NCBI GenBank assembly: GCA_038030265.1
Contig: CM075943.1
Location: 27,962,001-28,026,000, forward strand
Source: Corythucha ciliata
Lineage: Eukaryota; Arthropoda; Insecta; Hemiptera; Tingidae
Length of the DNA: 64,000 bases
Reading direction: 5' to 3'
Shown here piece after piece: positions 1 through 10,800 of this stretch. The notes beneath the pieces are model-generated. The model was not told where the DNA came from and ran no database searches. It saw nothing but the letters and a program-made list of their open reading frames with translations. Position numbers and translations under genes: made by a program. Within the stretch, counting starts at the first letter, position 1. The number at the start of each line of letters is the position of its first letter.

Positions 1-97
1 AACACTTCCACCAGTCAACTGCACAATTCCTACGAGAAAATTTTATTAATCCACTCCAACACGGGTCGGGTTTCAATGAATGAATAGTGGCCCATAC

Positions 98-249
98 ACG
101 GGCAGATAATTCTGACAGATTTGATCGGCCGATATTTTCAACAGATATCGTTAACGATCTAGAGCAAACGACGATGAGATCGGTCGTCGCCCCTTAACGT
201 ACAAAAGTTATCTGCGACCGATATCTGTTACCCGATCAAATCTGCCCGT
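98..249. repeat. Short inverted-repeat element (MITE-like)
   Basis: The left edge reads ACGGGCAGA and, after a 13-nt interruption, TTTGATCGG; the right edge reads CCGATCAAATCTGCCCGT, the reverse complement. Between them are several near-copies of CAGATATCG / CGATATCTG. No coding potential is seen. It is probably a decayed MITE; no clear target duplication could be picked out. Confidence 0.4.
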
Positions 250-550
250 TAGTGGGGGCACATCTGGCAGATTGATATCTGTTACAGAAAAAAATCTGAC
301 AGATTTCAATTATCGGTCGGGTTCGAAAGATATTTGAGATCGGTGGTCGGTATGAAGTTAGAAAACTAGTAGAGGGAGCAAAAAGCTTGACCCATACATA
401 TGATTCAAGTTTATTTATGAAGCACCCCGCACGTCCCGCACCGTCAACTATCTACTCTACGTTAGTTCGCTAGAAATCCGCCAGTTGCACTGGGGCGAAT
501 CTTTGCGGGGCCAATATTGCCAAGACAGTTCTGCGTACTTGACCAGTGTG

Positions 551-778
551 TCAATTTTTTCCATTAAGGTAATCTAACATTTCATCGCGCGATAAGTCTT
601 GTTTCTGAAAGCAGAGGGTTCTAATTTCTCTCAAAATTGGGCATTGACACAGAAAATGATACACATCCTCTTTTTCATTAAAATTACAAAGCAAACATCG
701 CTTATCCTCTTTCCCGAAAGCGTATCCATTGAATGTCTGCTTAAGCATTGCGTTGGGTTTAAACGATTTTGTATTCAA
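551..778 (-). pseudogene. Non-LTR retrotransposon 3'-end fragment (C-terminal zinc-finger region)
   Basis: The 75-codon open stretch carries CLLCNFNEKEDVYHFLCQCP, the C-x2-C...H...C pattern found at the C-terminus of many LINE ORF2 proteins just after the RT or RNase H part. Nothing recognisable as RT lies upstream on this strand, so it looks like a 5'-truncated, old insertion. It is too short to place in a clade. Confidence 0.5.
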
Positions 779-982
779 AATACCGAAAATTCTGATTGGA
801 GCTTAAGCTCCTAAGCTCAGCTTAGAGAACAGAACTTCAAGCCCATGTGTTCGGCCCGGGCCTAAGTCCGAATTTAATGAATCATTTGAACTTTAACGAA
901 CGTCGCTGGTGAACGCTAAGATTCACTGGTAAATGCTAAGATTTAACAGCCGTCGGTCTTTCACCGTATCATATACGTATAT

Positions 983-1574
983 TTATGTTCTACTCATGCT
1001 GAACGTAAATTTAGTAGGTACGTATGAAAAAGTCTGAACCACTCCACCTATGAGGGGACCACTTATGAGGGGAGGAAGATTTAAACCCGTTCGTTGTTCG
1101 TCCAGGTCACTAGTCTCTTGAGGCGGTGGCACTAAAACTGTATCCGTGTCATCATCATCATCGCCCATTTCCTGATCGTCAAGTGGCTCCTATTGACGCA
1201 GCTCCCATAGCAGCTTCGCAGATGATGAAGCATGACATCGATGCCTTCCTGCATCCAAATTTTCCACTGCTGCGGTCGGTAATACACCGATGAAATAATA
1301 TAAGATTGAGGGTAGAGTATACCGGTGCAGTGGAGCTGGTTGCTGGTTTGAATGGAAACAAGGTGGTTGTTGCTGTTCTGATCCCATCCCCAGTTTTAGG
1401 GCTCAATGCATTTCCAAACGAAATTTGAGGCCGGAAACTGTGCTCCTGGGTGACTCCCACGGAAGGGATGAAATGCCAGGTTCTATGATCGACACAGACT
1501 TTAGGAAGCATTAGAGACGATGGGTGTTGAGGGAGGTATCCATCTTTTTTGCACCGTACCAGCTTAAAAAGCAC
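983..1574 (-). other. Unassigned open stretches, possibly a decayed coding remnant
   Basis: Two adjoining open stretches in the minus strand (983-1168 and 1179-1574) include an acidic run starting MGDDDDDTDTV. The composition is protein-like but no domain is recognised, no splice structure is evident and the two parts are in different frames. It could be a transposase N-terminus remnant or chance. Confidence 0.15.
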
Positions 1575-1627
1575 CTGTTTCCCATATTCCTGAGCTGGTA
1601 AAGCAGTGTGTATTTGTCGTAGTCACT

Positions 1628-2025
1628 TGCCGTAATTTGGCATTTCATGAAATGACCAGCCATTTCATGAAGTGCGCGCTCTTGATGTAACAGTGAGGTT
1701 AGAACAACATCTGACCAGGAATTTTGTTCATTTCATGAAATGCATCCAGCCTCTGGGCACTTCATGAAATACGAAAGGATTACACCATGTGTCCAGTCAT
1801 TTCAAGAAATGACCAGAGTGAGTTGGGTTGGCATTTCAAGAAATGACCAGAGTGACTCGGCCACATAGTGTAATCCTCGTGTATTTCATGAAGTGCCCAG
1901 AGGCAGGTTGCATTTCATGAAATGACCGGAATTCCTGGTCAGATGGTGTTCTTACCTCACTGTTACATCAAGAGCGCGCATTTCATGAAATGGCTGGTCA
2001 TTTCATGAAATGCCAAATTACGGCA
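1628..2025. repeat. 398-bp palindromic element built of CATTTCATGAAATG units
   Basis: The two ends are TGCCGTAATTTGGC and its reverse complement GCCAAATTACGGCA. Both arms carry, in mirror order, about ten copies of the 14-bp palindrome CATTTCATGAAATG or one-base variants (centres near 1648, 1669, 1735, 1805, 1838, 1888, 1917, 1985, 2006). The centre near 1820-1850 has two CATTTCAAGAAATG copies. There is no ORF. It looks like a foldback or MITE-type element; I see no convincing target-site duplication. Confidence 0.75.
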
Positions 2026-2739
2026 TGTGCCCACGACATATTCACACTACAGGTGTTTTCCTTTCCATACCTGTCTCTCAACTTGCCTATTGAGAAAATG
2101 TATACCATTCTTGAAGTTTCACAACAGTTCAACCAAAAAATTTGAAACTGGCCAACATTTTTAAAACTCGTGTAACTTTTTACCTGTTCAACATATATTT
2201 GTTTATGTATGTATGTTTATGAAAGATAATTAAATCCTCTAAAACTTCCTTCCTGAGGGCTTTCTCCTAGGGTAAACGGTTTAGACGATATAAAAGAATG
2301 TTCAACGGAAAACGTGGAATAAAAATATTTTTTTCAGACATTTTTACTTTTGCGGGGCATGTATTTCGAGAACGGTTAGGAATTATTGAAACATGCATAT
2401 GACAAATGTTTCTGATATTTATGTCAGCTTTAATTGGTTATCACAAAGGTTTTGCCTACGATGCTCTGTTTTCGAGATATCAGTGAAAATCCGAAAAATG
2501 GTACTTTCTTTGTGCTCCCCCCACTCGGGCTCACCTCCTAGAGGTGGGGACTTTTAGTATGTTTACCTCCTAACTAGTCCAAACATGGTTCCGGAGTCAA
2601 ACTTTCTGCTTTCGCTCATTCCCTCTAGACCACCTTTTTGAACACTCGTTTACTGGTCTATTGTGGAAGAGACCTCATTAAGAAACACCAACGTTTGAAA
2701 AATGTGCAAGTTCCCCATTGACTGAACTAAATACGACAA

Positions 2740-3150
2740 TTGTCTCTGCCATACGCTCTCCTCGCAGCTGTCCTCTTCAGTGGCGGCTTCTGCTCCTCTG
2801 GCCAGGGCATTCGCATTTTCGGTTGGTGGTGGGGGGTGTTGAAAGGTGGGGGTGCCGGCAGCTATAGGATTTCGTCACAAGCAAACTATGCTTGTGCATT
2901 TGTGTACAATGTTCCGCATTGGGGCGGTTTATCGGTGGAAATGAATTGCCCCGGTGCAGAATACCCGGTTTATGCAAATGCAAAACGCTATAAAATAGAT
3001 GATTCAGTCACAATCAGCTGTCAACTGTCCGAACACAATAGGTCCGTTCCAATTGTTCTCGAGTGTTGCACTTTTGAAGAAAATCATCTGGCTTCATTCA
3101 ATTTTTCAGAACAAGCCAATGAAATCACATGGTTTTCTACACTAGTGTAG
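2740..3150 (+). other. Unassigned open reading frame, possible exon
   Basis: This is an open stretch with no ATG at its beginning; the first in-frame ATG is near 2941. A plausible splice acceptor (CTCTCCTCGCAG) ends just inside it, so it could be a terminal exon. The later half contains cysteine-containing, protein-like sequence (for example SVTISCQLSEHN). No family is recognised and no partner exons are found nearby, so chance is a real alternative. Confidence 0.2.
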
Positions 3151-3167
3151 TTTTAAATTGTATTAGG

Positions 3168-3345
3168 GTGCGTTCATAGTGAATCACCTTCACTGCGATA
3201 CCTCGATGAGCGATGCCCCGATGAAACATCGATGAAGAACAAACATCAATAATTGTATGGGACTGTTCATAGTGAAGCACCCTCACTGCGATGTGATCTT
3301 CGATACCTCGCTACTATCATCGATGATTTGAACCATATGGTTCCT
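3168..3345 (+). repeat. Two-copy direct repeat around GTTCATAGTGAA
   Basis: A block with GTTCATAGTGAA, CACTGCGAT and CGATACCTCG occurs at about 3172-3215 and again, with small changes, at about 3265-3320. It is non-coding, and a T run (3369-3385) follows it. Confidence 0.45.
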
Positions 3346-3459
3346 CGACCCCCCTCCTGCCCATTGCTTTTTTTTTTTTTTTTTTCAAAATAAGGGTTAA
3401 AGCTTGAAGGGGACAGGTGTTCGTGACTTACGTAAATTGTCTGAAGGTGGACTTTCACC

Positions 3460-4025
3460 ATTCGGCGAATGCCGCGAATACCCAGAGAAACCGCCAGTGG
3501 TCACCGCTCCTACATAAACATACCAAACATGGGACCGGAGCCGTACATTGCATGCGGTTTCGAAGATGGTGGGGAAAGGCCAGTTGGCCAAACAGCCTCA
3601 CCATTACGTCCTAGAATGCAATGGCGGCATATGCAGGCAAGAGAGGTAATGTTTGAGGGATTGGGGCAGAGGGAAGACAGCGTGGCTGTTGTCACTCCAA
3701 AGACGCAATTTGCGAAGGTTGGTGGGTATGTTTACGGGCCACTATACGGTCCGCAGGCATCTTTACAAGATTGGTCTACTAGCAGACCCGATGTGTAGGA
3801 AGTTTAAAGTAGAGGAGGAGACGACGGCACATTTCGTGGGATACGGCGACAGGTTCGTGGCGATTAGATTCCAAGTGTTTGGGACGGTTAGGGTACCCTA
3901 ACGTACATTCTCTAGAACTAACAGGGTCAAGGCTCTGGAGTCTGGAGTTTGTTAAGTTCCAAAGTTTCGAACCACAAAACAGTCCAAGCCTGGCCAAGAA
4001 GGTAAGAGGCAGGCTGTCTTGCTAA
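3460..4025 (+). pseudogene. Non-LTR retrotransposon ORF2 3' fragment (RNase H end plus zinc-finger tail)
   Basis: Two frames on the plus strand together give the end of a LINE polyprotein: MGPEPYIAC near 3530, then LVGMFTGHYTVRRHLYKIGL and MCRKFKVEEETTAHFV near 3715-3840. The TGH...LRRHL...C-x2-C...H series is the usual linker after RNase H in jockey/I-like elements. The frame is broken at least once, and the piece ends in a short 3' tail around 4025. It is a 5'-truncated dead copy. Confidence 0.65.
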
Positions 4026-4099
4026 GACACCTCACCCCAGGGGCCCACAAAAAGCTATAATTAACAATAATTAATTTTAACTTTGTCAATTATTTAGTG

Positions 4100-4685
4100 A
4101 TAACTCGTAAATAATAAAATATTACGACGAGAATGACCTTAAATAGAGAGAGTAGGCTCATATTAAACAAAACTCACTGAAACTTTGCACCGCTTGGACA
4201 GCGCATCTGTCCAAGCGCATCATCATGTCGCTTTCTTCAGCGGAGGAGCTCATTTTTTGTTTTTTCCTTCGAAAGACAGCAATTCAAATATGACCGGAAC
4301 TAAGAGTATTGTCTTCCCTTTTTTTCGCTTTTTATTTCAGTTGTTTCCCTTCTCTCAAATTCTTCAAAATAATCGGCACATGTTTCCGGAATATTGTCTA
4401 GAAAAGGAAAAATTACTTCGTATTCACGCGATCATAATTTTTCGACTAATGGTTTAATTAATAAAAAAAAAGAATTAGGACTCCATTGCGCGTATAAAAT
4501 TGATACAATAGTGTACTAGAGTCCCCTACAACCCCTAAAAACTGAATAGTTTCGCCTGATGGCTGTTGAGCAACAAAACTTTGGGCCATAATTTGAATAG
4601 GAGGACACAAAAAAGTGTATTTTAGCCTCCGCACCGTGATAACACGATGGTGGTCTAAAATTTTATAATTTCTTGCCGAGAAACA
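4100..4685. other. Stretch with no gene seen
   Basis: AT-rich DNA. The short open frames here (for example 4185-4457) are low-complexity and carry no recognisable domain, and I see no repeat structure. Confidence 0.4.
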
Positions 4686-4687
4686 TA

Positions 4688-4893
4688 GGCCGTTTTCACA
4701 CTTGAGATTACCGTATCTCTATACCAAAAATACACTACAGTCAAGACGCTCCTTCACACTTAGATTCCGGAATCGCATATTTTTAGTATCCGATTCCGGA
4801 ATCTTAAGTGTGAATGAGCGCGTTTGCCGTATTGTATTTTTAGTATCCTCGATACGGTAATCGGATACTGGAATCCCAAGTGTGAAAGCGCCG
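4688..4893. repeat. MITE with nested palindrome
   Basis: The left edge CCGTTTTCACACTTGAGATT is mirrored by AATCCCAAGTGTGAAAGCG at the right edge. Inside lies a second, almost perfect palindrome, TTCACACTTAGATTCCGGAA...TTCCGGAATCTTAAGTGTGAA (4751-4815), and repeated TTTTTAGTATCC. This suggests a MITE inserted into, or duplicated within, a related MITE. Confidence 0.65.
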
Positions 4894-5519
4894 TAAGAAG
4901 TATTTTTGAAAGAGTAATAGGTCGTATAAGAGCATTTTTAGAGGTTTGGATATTCACTCTAGAATTACAAAAAATTTCGCTCTGGCAGCTGGCGGTCGGA
5001 AAGAGTGCATTTTCACCAACAAAATTGATCTTGTTTAAAGTTGATCGCGATTAGTTGCCAATAGCGACCCATATGAATTCTGATACAAGTGTTTACATTG
5101 TAATCGCGATTAGTTGTTGATCTTGGTTTAAGAAGTTGGTGAAATCGGGCCTAAGCCGTCCCACAAGTAATAATGTTGAGACCATGATTTGTTTCGTTAA
5201 TGTTTGGCCTTTCCTCGTACTGTTTGCTGCCGGGTTTGTTTAAGCTGAACTTAATGGGAATCAAAGGCTACTTCAAAATTAAATCATCGTACCGAACATA
5301 ATGCATCTGGTATCAACTGGTGATTTGTAGTGATTTTTTTACCAGTTCAAACAATATTCCCCCCCCCCCATCATCCAAGTCGACCGATTTGGCCAAAATG
5401 CTATACCAACCGAGGTCGTATGACTACTGATTTCTGGGCCAAATCTCGTCCCGCTAAATTAATTTCTTCGAGAGTTATCGTGCCAAACCCCAAAAGGGCG
5501 GCCAAGTGGCCCCAAAAAT

Positions 5520-5720
5520 ACCTAAACAACTGACAATTCGCGCCTTGAAAATGGCTGAACTGAGTTCGTACCCTGCAAACTGACTAAAATGACGGATTCG
5601 TGCCCTAAATTGTAATCAAACTGACAAAGTGACTACTCAGAAATGATGCCCTAGATGATCAGATGTCCTAGAAATGATCGTAATGACAGTATACGCCGTG
5701 AAAATCGCCAAATTGGCTAT
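5520..5720 (+). repeat. Degenerate tandem repeat, 'AACTGACNATTCGTGCCCTAA' type
   Basis: Loose repeats about 25-30 nt long contain CTGAC-AATTCG, GCCCTAAA or GCCTTGAAAATGGC. The same vocabulary recurs at 15830-16020 and 27600-27840. Non-coding. Confidence 0.5.
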
Positions 5721-5959
5721 CCACGCCCAGGGGAATGAAATCTCGTTATGAGGGTGGGGGGATTTCACATTTTACCTATCATCCTAGGAGCTAGACAACA
5801 TAACTTTGGTCTTTTTTTGTATATTTTATCAGCATTCTTTCTAAGGGATGTTTTTTTTTCTCTAGAAAGCGTCCTTTCAGATTTATAAGCGAAAAGCTAA
5901 ATCAATTCCCCAAATTTCACGGTTTTTCGTGATTTTCACGGATTTTTGTGATTTCTGTC

Positions 5960-6600
5960 TAATCGCTTGGTCCTGAATAACGACAAAACGCAGAGTGTCT
6001 AGTTTGATCTCTGCTCTGCTCTGCTGATCTGTGCAGTTTGAATTCTGCACGTTTTCTCGGTGTGCTGATCGACACTCGCCTTTCCTGGGAGCCCCATATC
6101 AATGACTTGTCAGCCGACTCACCAGGGCGGTGTATTTACTTAGAAGGCCGAAGACTTCCGTGTCTTTGGAGGTGCGCCGTATGGTTTATTTGGCGTACTT
6201 TCAATCGAGGATGATGTACGGGATAATCCTATGGGGAAATTCGAGCCACTCACGCAGGATCTTCCTTCTCCAAAAGAGAGCGATCAGAGTGTGCAATGGT
6301 GTGCGCCCTCGATCCTCCTGCCGGATCCTGTTGCGGAGGATTATGTCTTAACAATGACCGGCATCTACATCTTGGAGCTCCTGTTGTGGGTTGGGAGAAA
6401 CCGAGAGGGCTTTCGTACCCAGCCCAGAGTCATTCGCACGACACGCGTGGGAAACTGGATCTACAACCGGACCCAGCCCGGCTCGCGACCAGGGAAAGGC
6501 TAAGCCCACAAATTCAAGGCGTAAGGCTCCTTCAGGCGGCGCCTTAAATAGTGGCTGCTCTACCTGGTTCCGTATACGATTCAGGAGTATCTTCTAGCGG
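5960..6600 (+). pseudogene. Non-LTR retrotransposon RT thumb fragment
   Basis: In pieces of frame, the plus strand encodes the segment after the RT catalytic core: LIDTRLSWEPHINDL-like sequence near 6070-6110, then SVSLEVRRMVYLAYFQSRMM, YGIILWGNSS and LLQKRAIRVCNGVRPRSSCR up to about 6330, followed by YILELLLWVG in another frame. This LSW..H...K/L...YFQS...YGI..WG...LQKRAIR order is standard for CR1/RTE/jockey-type RTs. Multiple stops and frameshifts make it dead. Confidence 0.65.
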
Positions 6601-7015
6601 ATAAGTGGACAATCTAGCGTATAAGTGAAGTGGACAATCTAGCGGATCATTTGTTTTTGGCGTTCACTTACAATTTCATTTATTTGTGTTGCCAATGAAG
6701 TTTATTTTTTATTTTTATTTTTTTATTTTTATTTTTTTTTTGGCATCGACATCGTGGTCATTAGCCGTCTGCACGGTAAGAATTCTATTCACTAATTTCA
6801 CAAATGCTTTGTGGCTCTAAATTTTGTAGCCGTTTCTTCCTTTATACATATTTTTATTTTTCTATCTTGTATCACTTCTAAGGACTTATACTTTGTGTGT
6901 GTTTCCAGATATGCACGCGACTGTTACCTGGTTCTCCGATGCTTGAGACCAGATTGGTTCCATCGTCTACAGTTCTGTCAAATTAAGGTATGAATAATAC
7001 AGGGAACAAGGAACT

Positions 7016-7387
7016 AATATTATCACAGATTCATCACTTACGATTGCAGATTCTTACCATTAATATCACAGTTAATTGGTTTGACTAGTATCACTAATTG
7101 AATACCTATTTAATTGAATTGCGTATCACAGGGCCGACTAGTTATATTTCATGGTACAGTTCTATGGCTCTCAGGTAATTTATAATTACTGGGGCATTTT
7201 CCAGAGTAAGAGCTTCATTGAGAGACTCAGGGAGCCTACAAGCTTCTCTGGCTTCTTCATATAAGGGACAATCTAGTAGGAAGTGTTCTACTCTTACAGG
7301 TGCATGACAGCTCTCACATATTGGGTGCTGAGCTCTAGTGAGATGGTAAGCGTTCGTTAGTCTGGTATGACCTATACTAAGTCGAAG
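7016..7387 (-). mobile_element. 5'-truncated I/R1-like LINE remnant, abutting the full-length LINE
   Basis: Read on the minus strand from 7387, the DNA encodes LRLSIGHTRLTNAY, then CESCHAPVRVEHFLLDCP and ...INYLRAIELYHEI, stopping at 7142-7144. This is the C-terminal zinc-finger tail of an RNase H-bearing LINE, related to but clearly different from the full-length element next door. A 3' UTR with ATCACAG words follows down to about 7016. Its 5' edge coincides with the ATT repeat at 7389, so the newer LINE or its microsatellite tail marks the break. Confidence 0.7.
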
Positions 7388-7470
<83 letters not shown>

Positions 7471-7649
7471 GGCATCAACTTCCAATGGTTATTAGCCCAT
7501 CTTTCTTGCTGTATTATGAATTTAATAATATTGTACTCAATCCTACTTCGTTATTTTGTTCAGACTAGAGTAATTTATCACTAAGTTATCTCTCATGCAT
7601 CTCTGGTCTATCTCATTTTTCATCACAGCCCATTTTTACCACATAAAAT

Positions 7650-7792
7650 ACATTTTACACAAAAATTATCACCCGTTTTGATATCACAGTTACTATTTGA
7701 TCACACACACTCACATAAATTACATTTTACACAAAAATTATCACCCGTTTTGATATCACAGTTATTTCATCACACACACTCACATTTCCTCT
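7650..7792 (-). repeat. Two tandem ~72-bp repeats in the LINE 3' UTR
   Basis: The unit starts ACATTTTACACAAAAATT, continues through CACCCGTTTTGATATCACAG and ends TCACACACACTCACAT; it occurs at about 7650-7720 and again at 7723-7790. Only a short segment after ATCACAGTTA differs. LINE 3' UTR repeats can be part of the template recognised by the element's own RT; that role here is inference. Confidence 0.75.
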
Positions 7793-7868
7793 CAAGGCTT
7801 TTACTTGTCTTAGTGCTATGCAGGTAAGCATTTCATTTCTAACCCCTTTTTACCATAATTTTATTTAA

Positions 7869-10800
7869 CTATATTAATTTAAGTACTTCAACTTTTTCCA
7901 GGTAATTCAAAACTTTCTTCTGATTATCTGCCCAGCTTAGCAGCTCCTTATACGAGGGCAAGGGAAAAGGCAAGTACTGTCTTCGTTGGACGTCAAAAAT
8001 TGGGCATTCCTCTACTATGTGCCTGACACTTACAGGACAATTACATCGATCACACAGCGGCCGCCGACCTCCGGTCAAATGATGGCCATGCGTCAACCTA
8101 CTGTGCCCCGTTTGAAGACGTACAATTTTGATGGCTTCGCTTCTGTTCAGGTGAGTAACATCTTGCTTTTGTACGACATGTGGCTTTACTTCTTTCAATT
8201 GGGTTGTTGCTCCATTCCATTCCATTTGCCATTTGTGCCACACTTTTTGTTTAACCCACTTCCTAGCATCCTCAGTTCGCACCTTCTTTTCACAGGGCCT
8301 TGACCCTGCCGCTTCTCTAGCAAGCCTATCAGCCCGTTCATTTCCGTAAATTCCTGCATGACTGGGGACCCACATAAAGCAAATTACTTTCCCTTGCTTA
8401 CTTAGACCATATAGTTTCGTCTGGATTTGGTTAACCAGATCATCGGATGTAAACCTGTTTCTCAGAGCTGTAACAGAACTGAGAGAATCTGTTAGGATCA
8501 GCACCTTACTATGGGCCTGGTTGATGCAATAGTTCACTGCATGATCGATTGCGTACAACTCGGCAGTGTACACAGATGCATACTCCGGCAACGGACTAGA
8601 GTAGTAAATGCTATCTGACATAAAACAAGCAAAGCCAACTCCATCATTTGTCTTTGACCCGTCGGTGTAAATGTGTTGATACCCCTGATATTTCTCGAGC
8701 GCTTGGCACAGTAATGATACAACCGCCGAGGCTGGAAGCAATTTCTTCTGCGTCACGTGCAACGTCAGGTCAAAATTTGTTTGAGGGTAGAGCCAGGGAT
8801 ATATTTCATTTTCCCTTTCAATTACAGCGGGCAAACGTATCTCCATTTCCCCCATGATTTCCTCGAGCTTCACTGCATATGGCCTAGTTCGCGTGATGAA
8901 CTGTCTGTAATCTTGTACCCTATTAGCGTCAAAGACATGCTTTCGCAGAAAATGTGCTGAGTTTCTTCTAAGTCTTAGGGCATATTTCAGTCTTGCCAGG
9001 TTACGATGATGTTCGGGTGGTAGACACGACGAAAGGACGAAAAGATCCCATATGGGGGTGGTTCGAAAAGCCCCAACTGCTATTCTAAGCCCTTGTTGAT
9101 ACACTCTGTCCAAGGGTAACAACCAAGATTTCCTCGCATCCCCATACGCCACCGACCCATAGTCCATCCTTGGCCGAACCAAGCTATCAAAAATTTTCAA
9201 CAGAGTGTCTGTGCAGGCTCCCCACTTATGGTTTGAGACGGCTTTCATGACATTTAACGTCCTTTCACATTTCGCTATTGTTTCGTGTATATGCTTCTTC
9301 CATCTTAATTTACTGTCAAAGTACACACCTAAAAACTTGTACTCTTCCTTGTACTGGATTTCAGTTGTCTGGAGAAACAAAGTAGGCCTGCTGTGAGGCG
9401 TTCTCAGCCGACAAAAATGGACCGCCACTGTCTTTTCTTCTGATAGTACCAATCCAGCATAAGTGGCATTTTCAATAATTTGGTCTATGGCCACTTGCAA
9501 AGGATTCGTGGCATCATGCGGGTGCCGAAAGAATATAGCCAGATCATCTGCGTATACTGATGCTCGTACTTGCCTTGGCAAATTGCAAATAAGCTTATTA
9601 ATCGCTATCAGGAAGATCGTTACACTCAGAACAGACCCCTGGGGGACACCGGTTTCCTGCGTAAACTGGGCTGAATAACAGCTACCTATTCTTACGACGA
9701 ATTCGCGAGATTGTAAGAAGCTTCGAATAATTCGTGGAAGACTTCCCTTAAATTTCCATTCATCCAGCTGTTTTATGACTACCGAGCGGAAAACCCTATC
9801 GAAGGCGTTTTTAACGTCAAAAAAGACAGCAGTCACGTGCTCCCTGTCTAAAAAGGCGTCTTGCACAAATTGTTCCAGGTAGACTAGCTGGTCCTCCGTC
9901 GAATGTCCTGGCCTAAAGCCTGTCTGAAACTTATTTATCAAATAATTCTTTTCCAATACATTCATTAACCTAAAATTCACCAGCCTCTCGAAAAGTTTTC
10001 CCATGCAAGACGTCAGAGATATTGGGCGGTAACTTTCAAGTCGTTGCGGATCCTTCCCTGGCTTTAAAATGGGTACGATGACTGCTAGTTTCCATACACG
10101 TGGATAGTAACCTTCAGCCCAGAGAGCGTTGAAAAGATTCAGCAATTTTTCTTTATTATGTACAGATAACTTTACAAGCAGCTCATTAGCGATATCGTCC
10201 AATCCAGGGGATTTTTTATGTGAAAGTCCAGATATAGCCCGCTCTAGCTCGTCAAGCATGAAAGGGGCATTATAATCCTCTCGAACCGTCGCTTCAAGAG
10301 AAACATTTAGGAAATGTTGGCACTCCAAGTTGTGCCGCGTTTCGATCGGGTAATTAATATCTGCTGTAACAGCCGCGTAATGCTTTGCATACTCATTCGC
10401 GATCTCGTACGGGTTACTCAGGAACGCACCATTATTACTACCGTTTATATAAACCGGAGCAGAATTTCTTTTTTGGCCTTTGAGCGCTCTAATCTTAGCC
10501 CACACTTCAGAGCTAGACGTTCTCAAGTCTATAGTCTTGATGTATTCCTCCCACGACTTTCTCTTCGCATTTTGTTTGAGCAACCTTTCGTGGGCCCTTT
10601 GTTTTTTAAAAGCAATAAGATTTTCCATTGTGGGATGCCTTTTGAAGTAGTTGAACTTAGCCTTCTTTTGCCTATTGGCTCTTTGTATTTCATAGTTCCA
10701 CCACGGGACGCGTCGCTGGCGAAGAATATTCTTTGGCTTCTGGCGAGGAACCGCATTCTTGGCTGCCCGGAGTATGGCGTCAGTGTAGATCCGTACGTCG

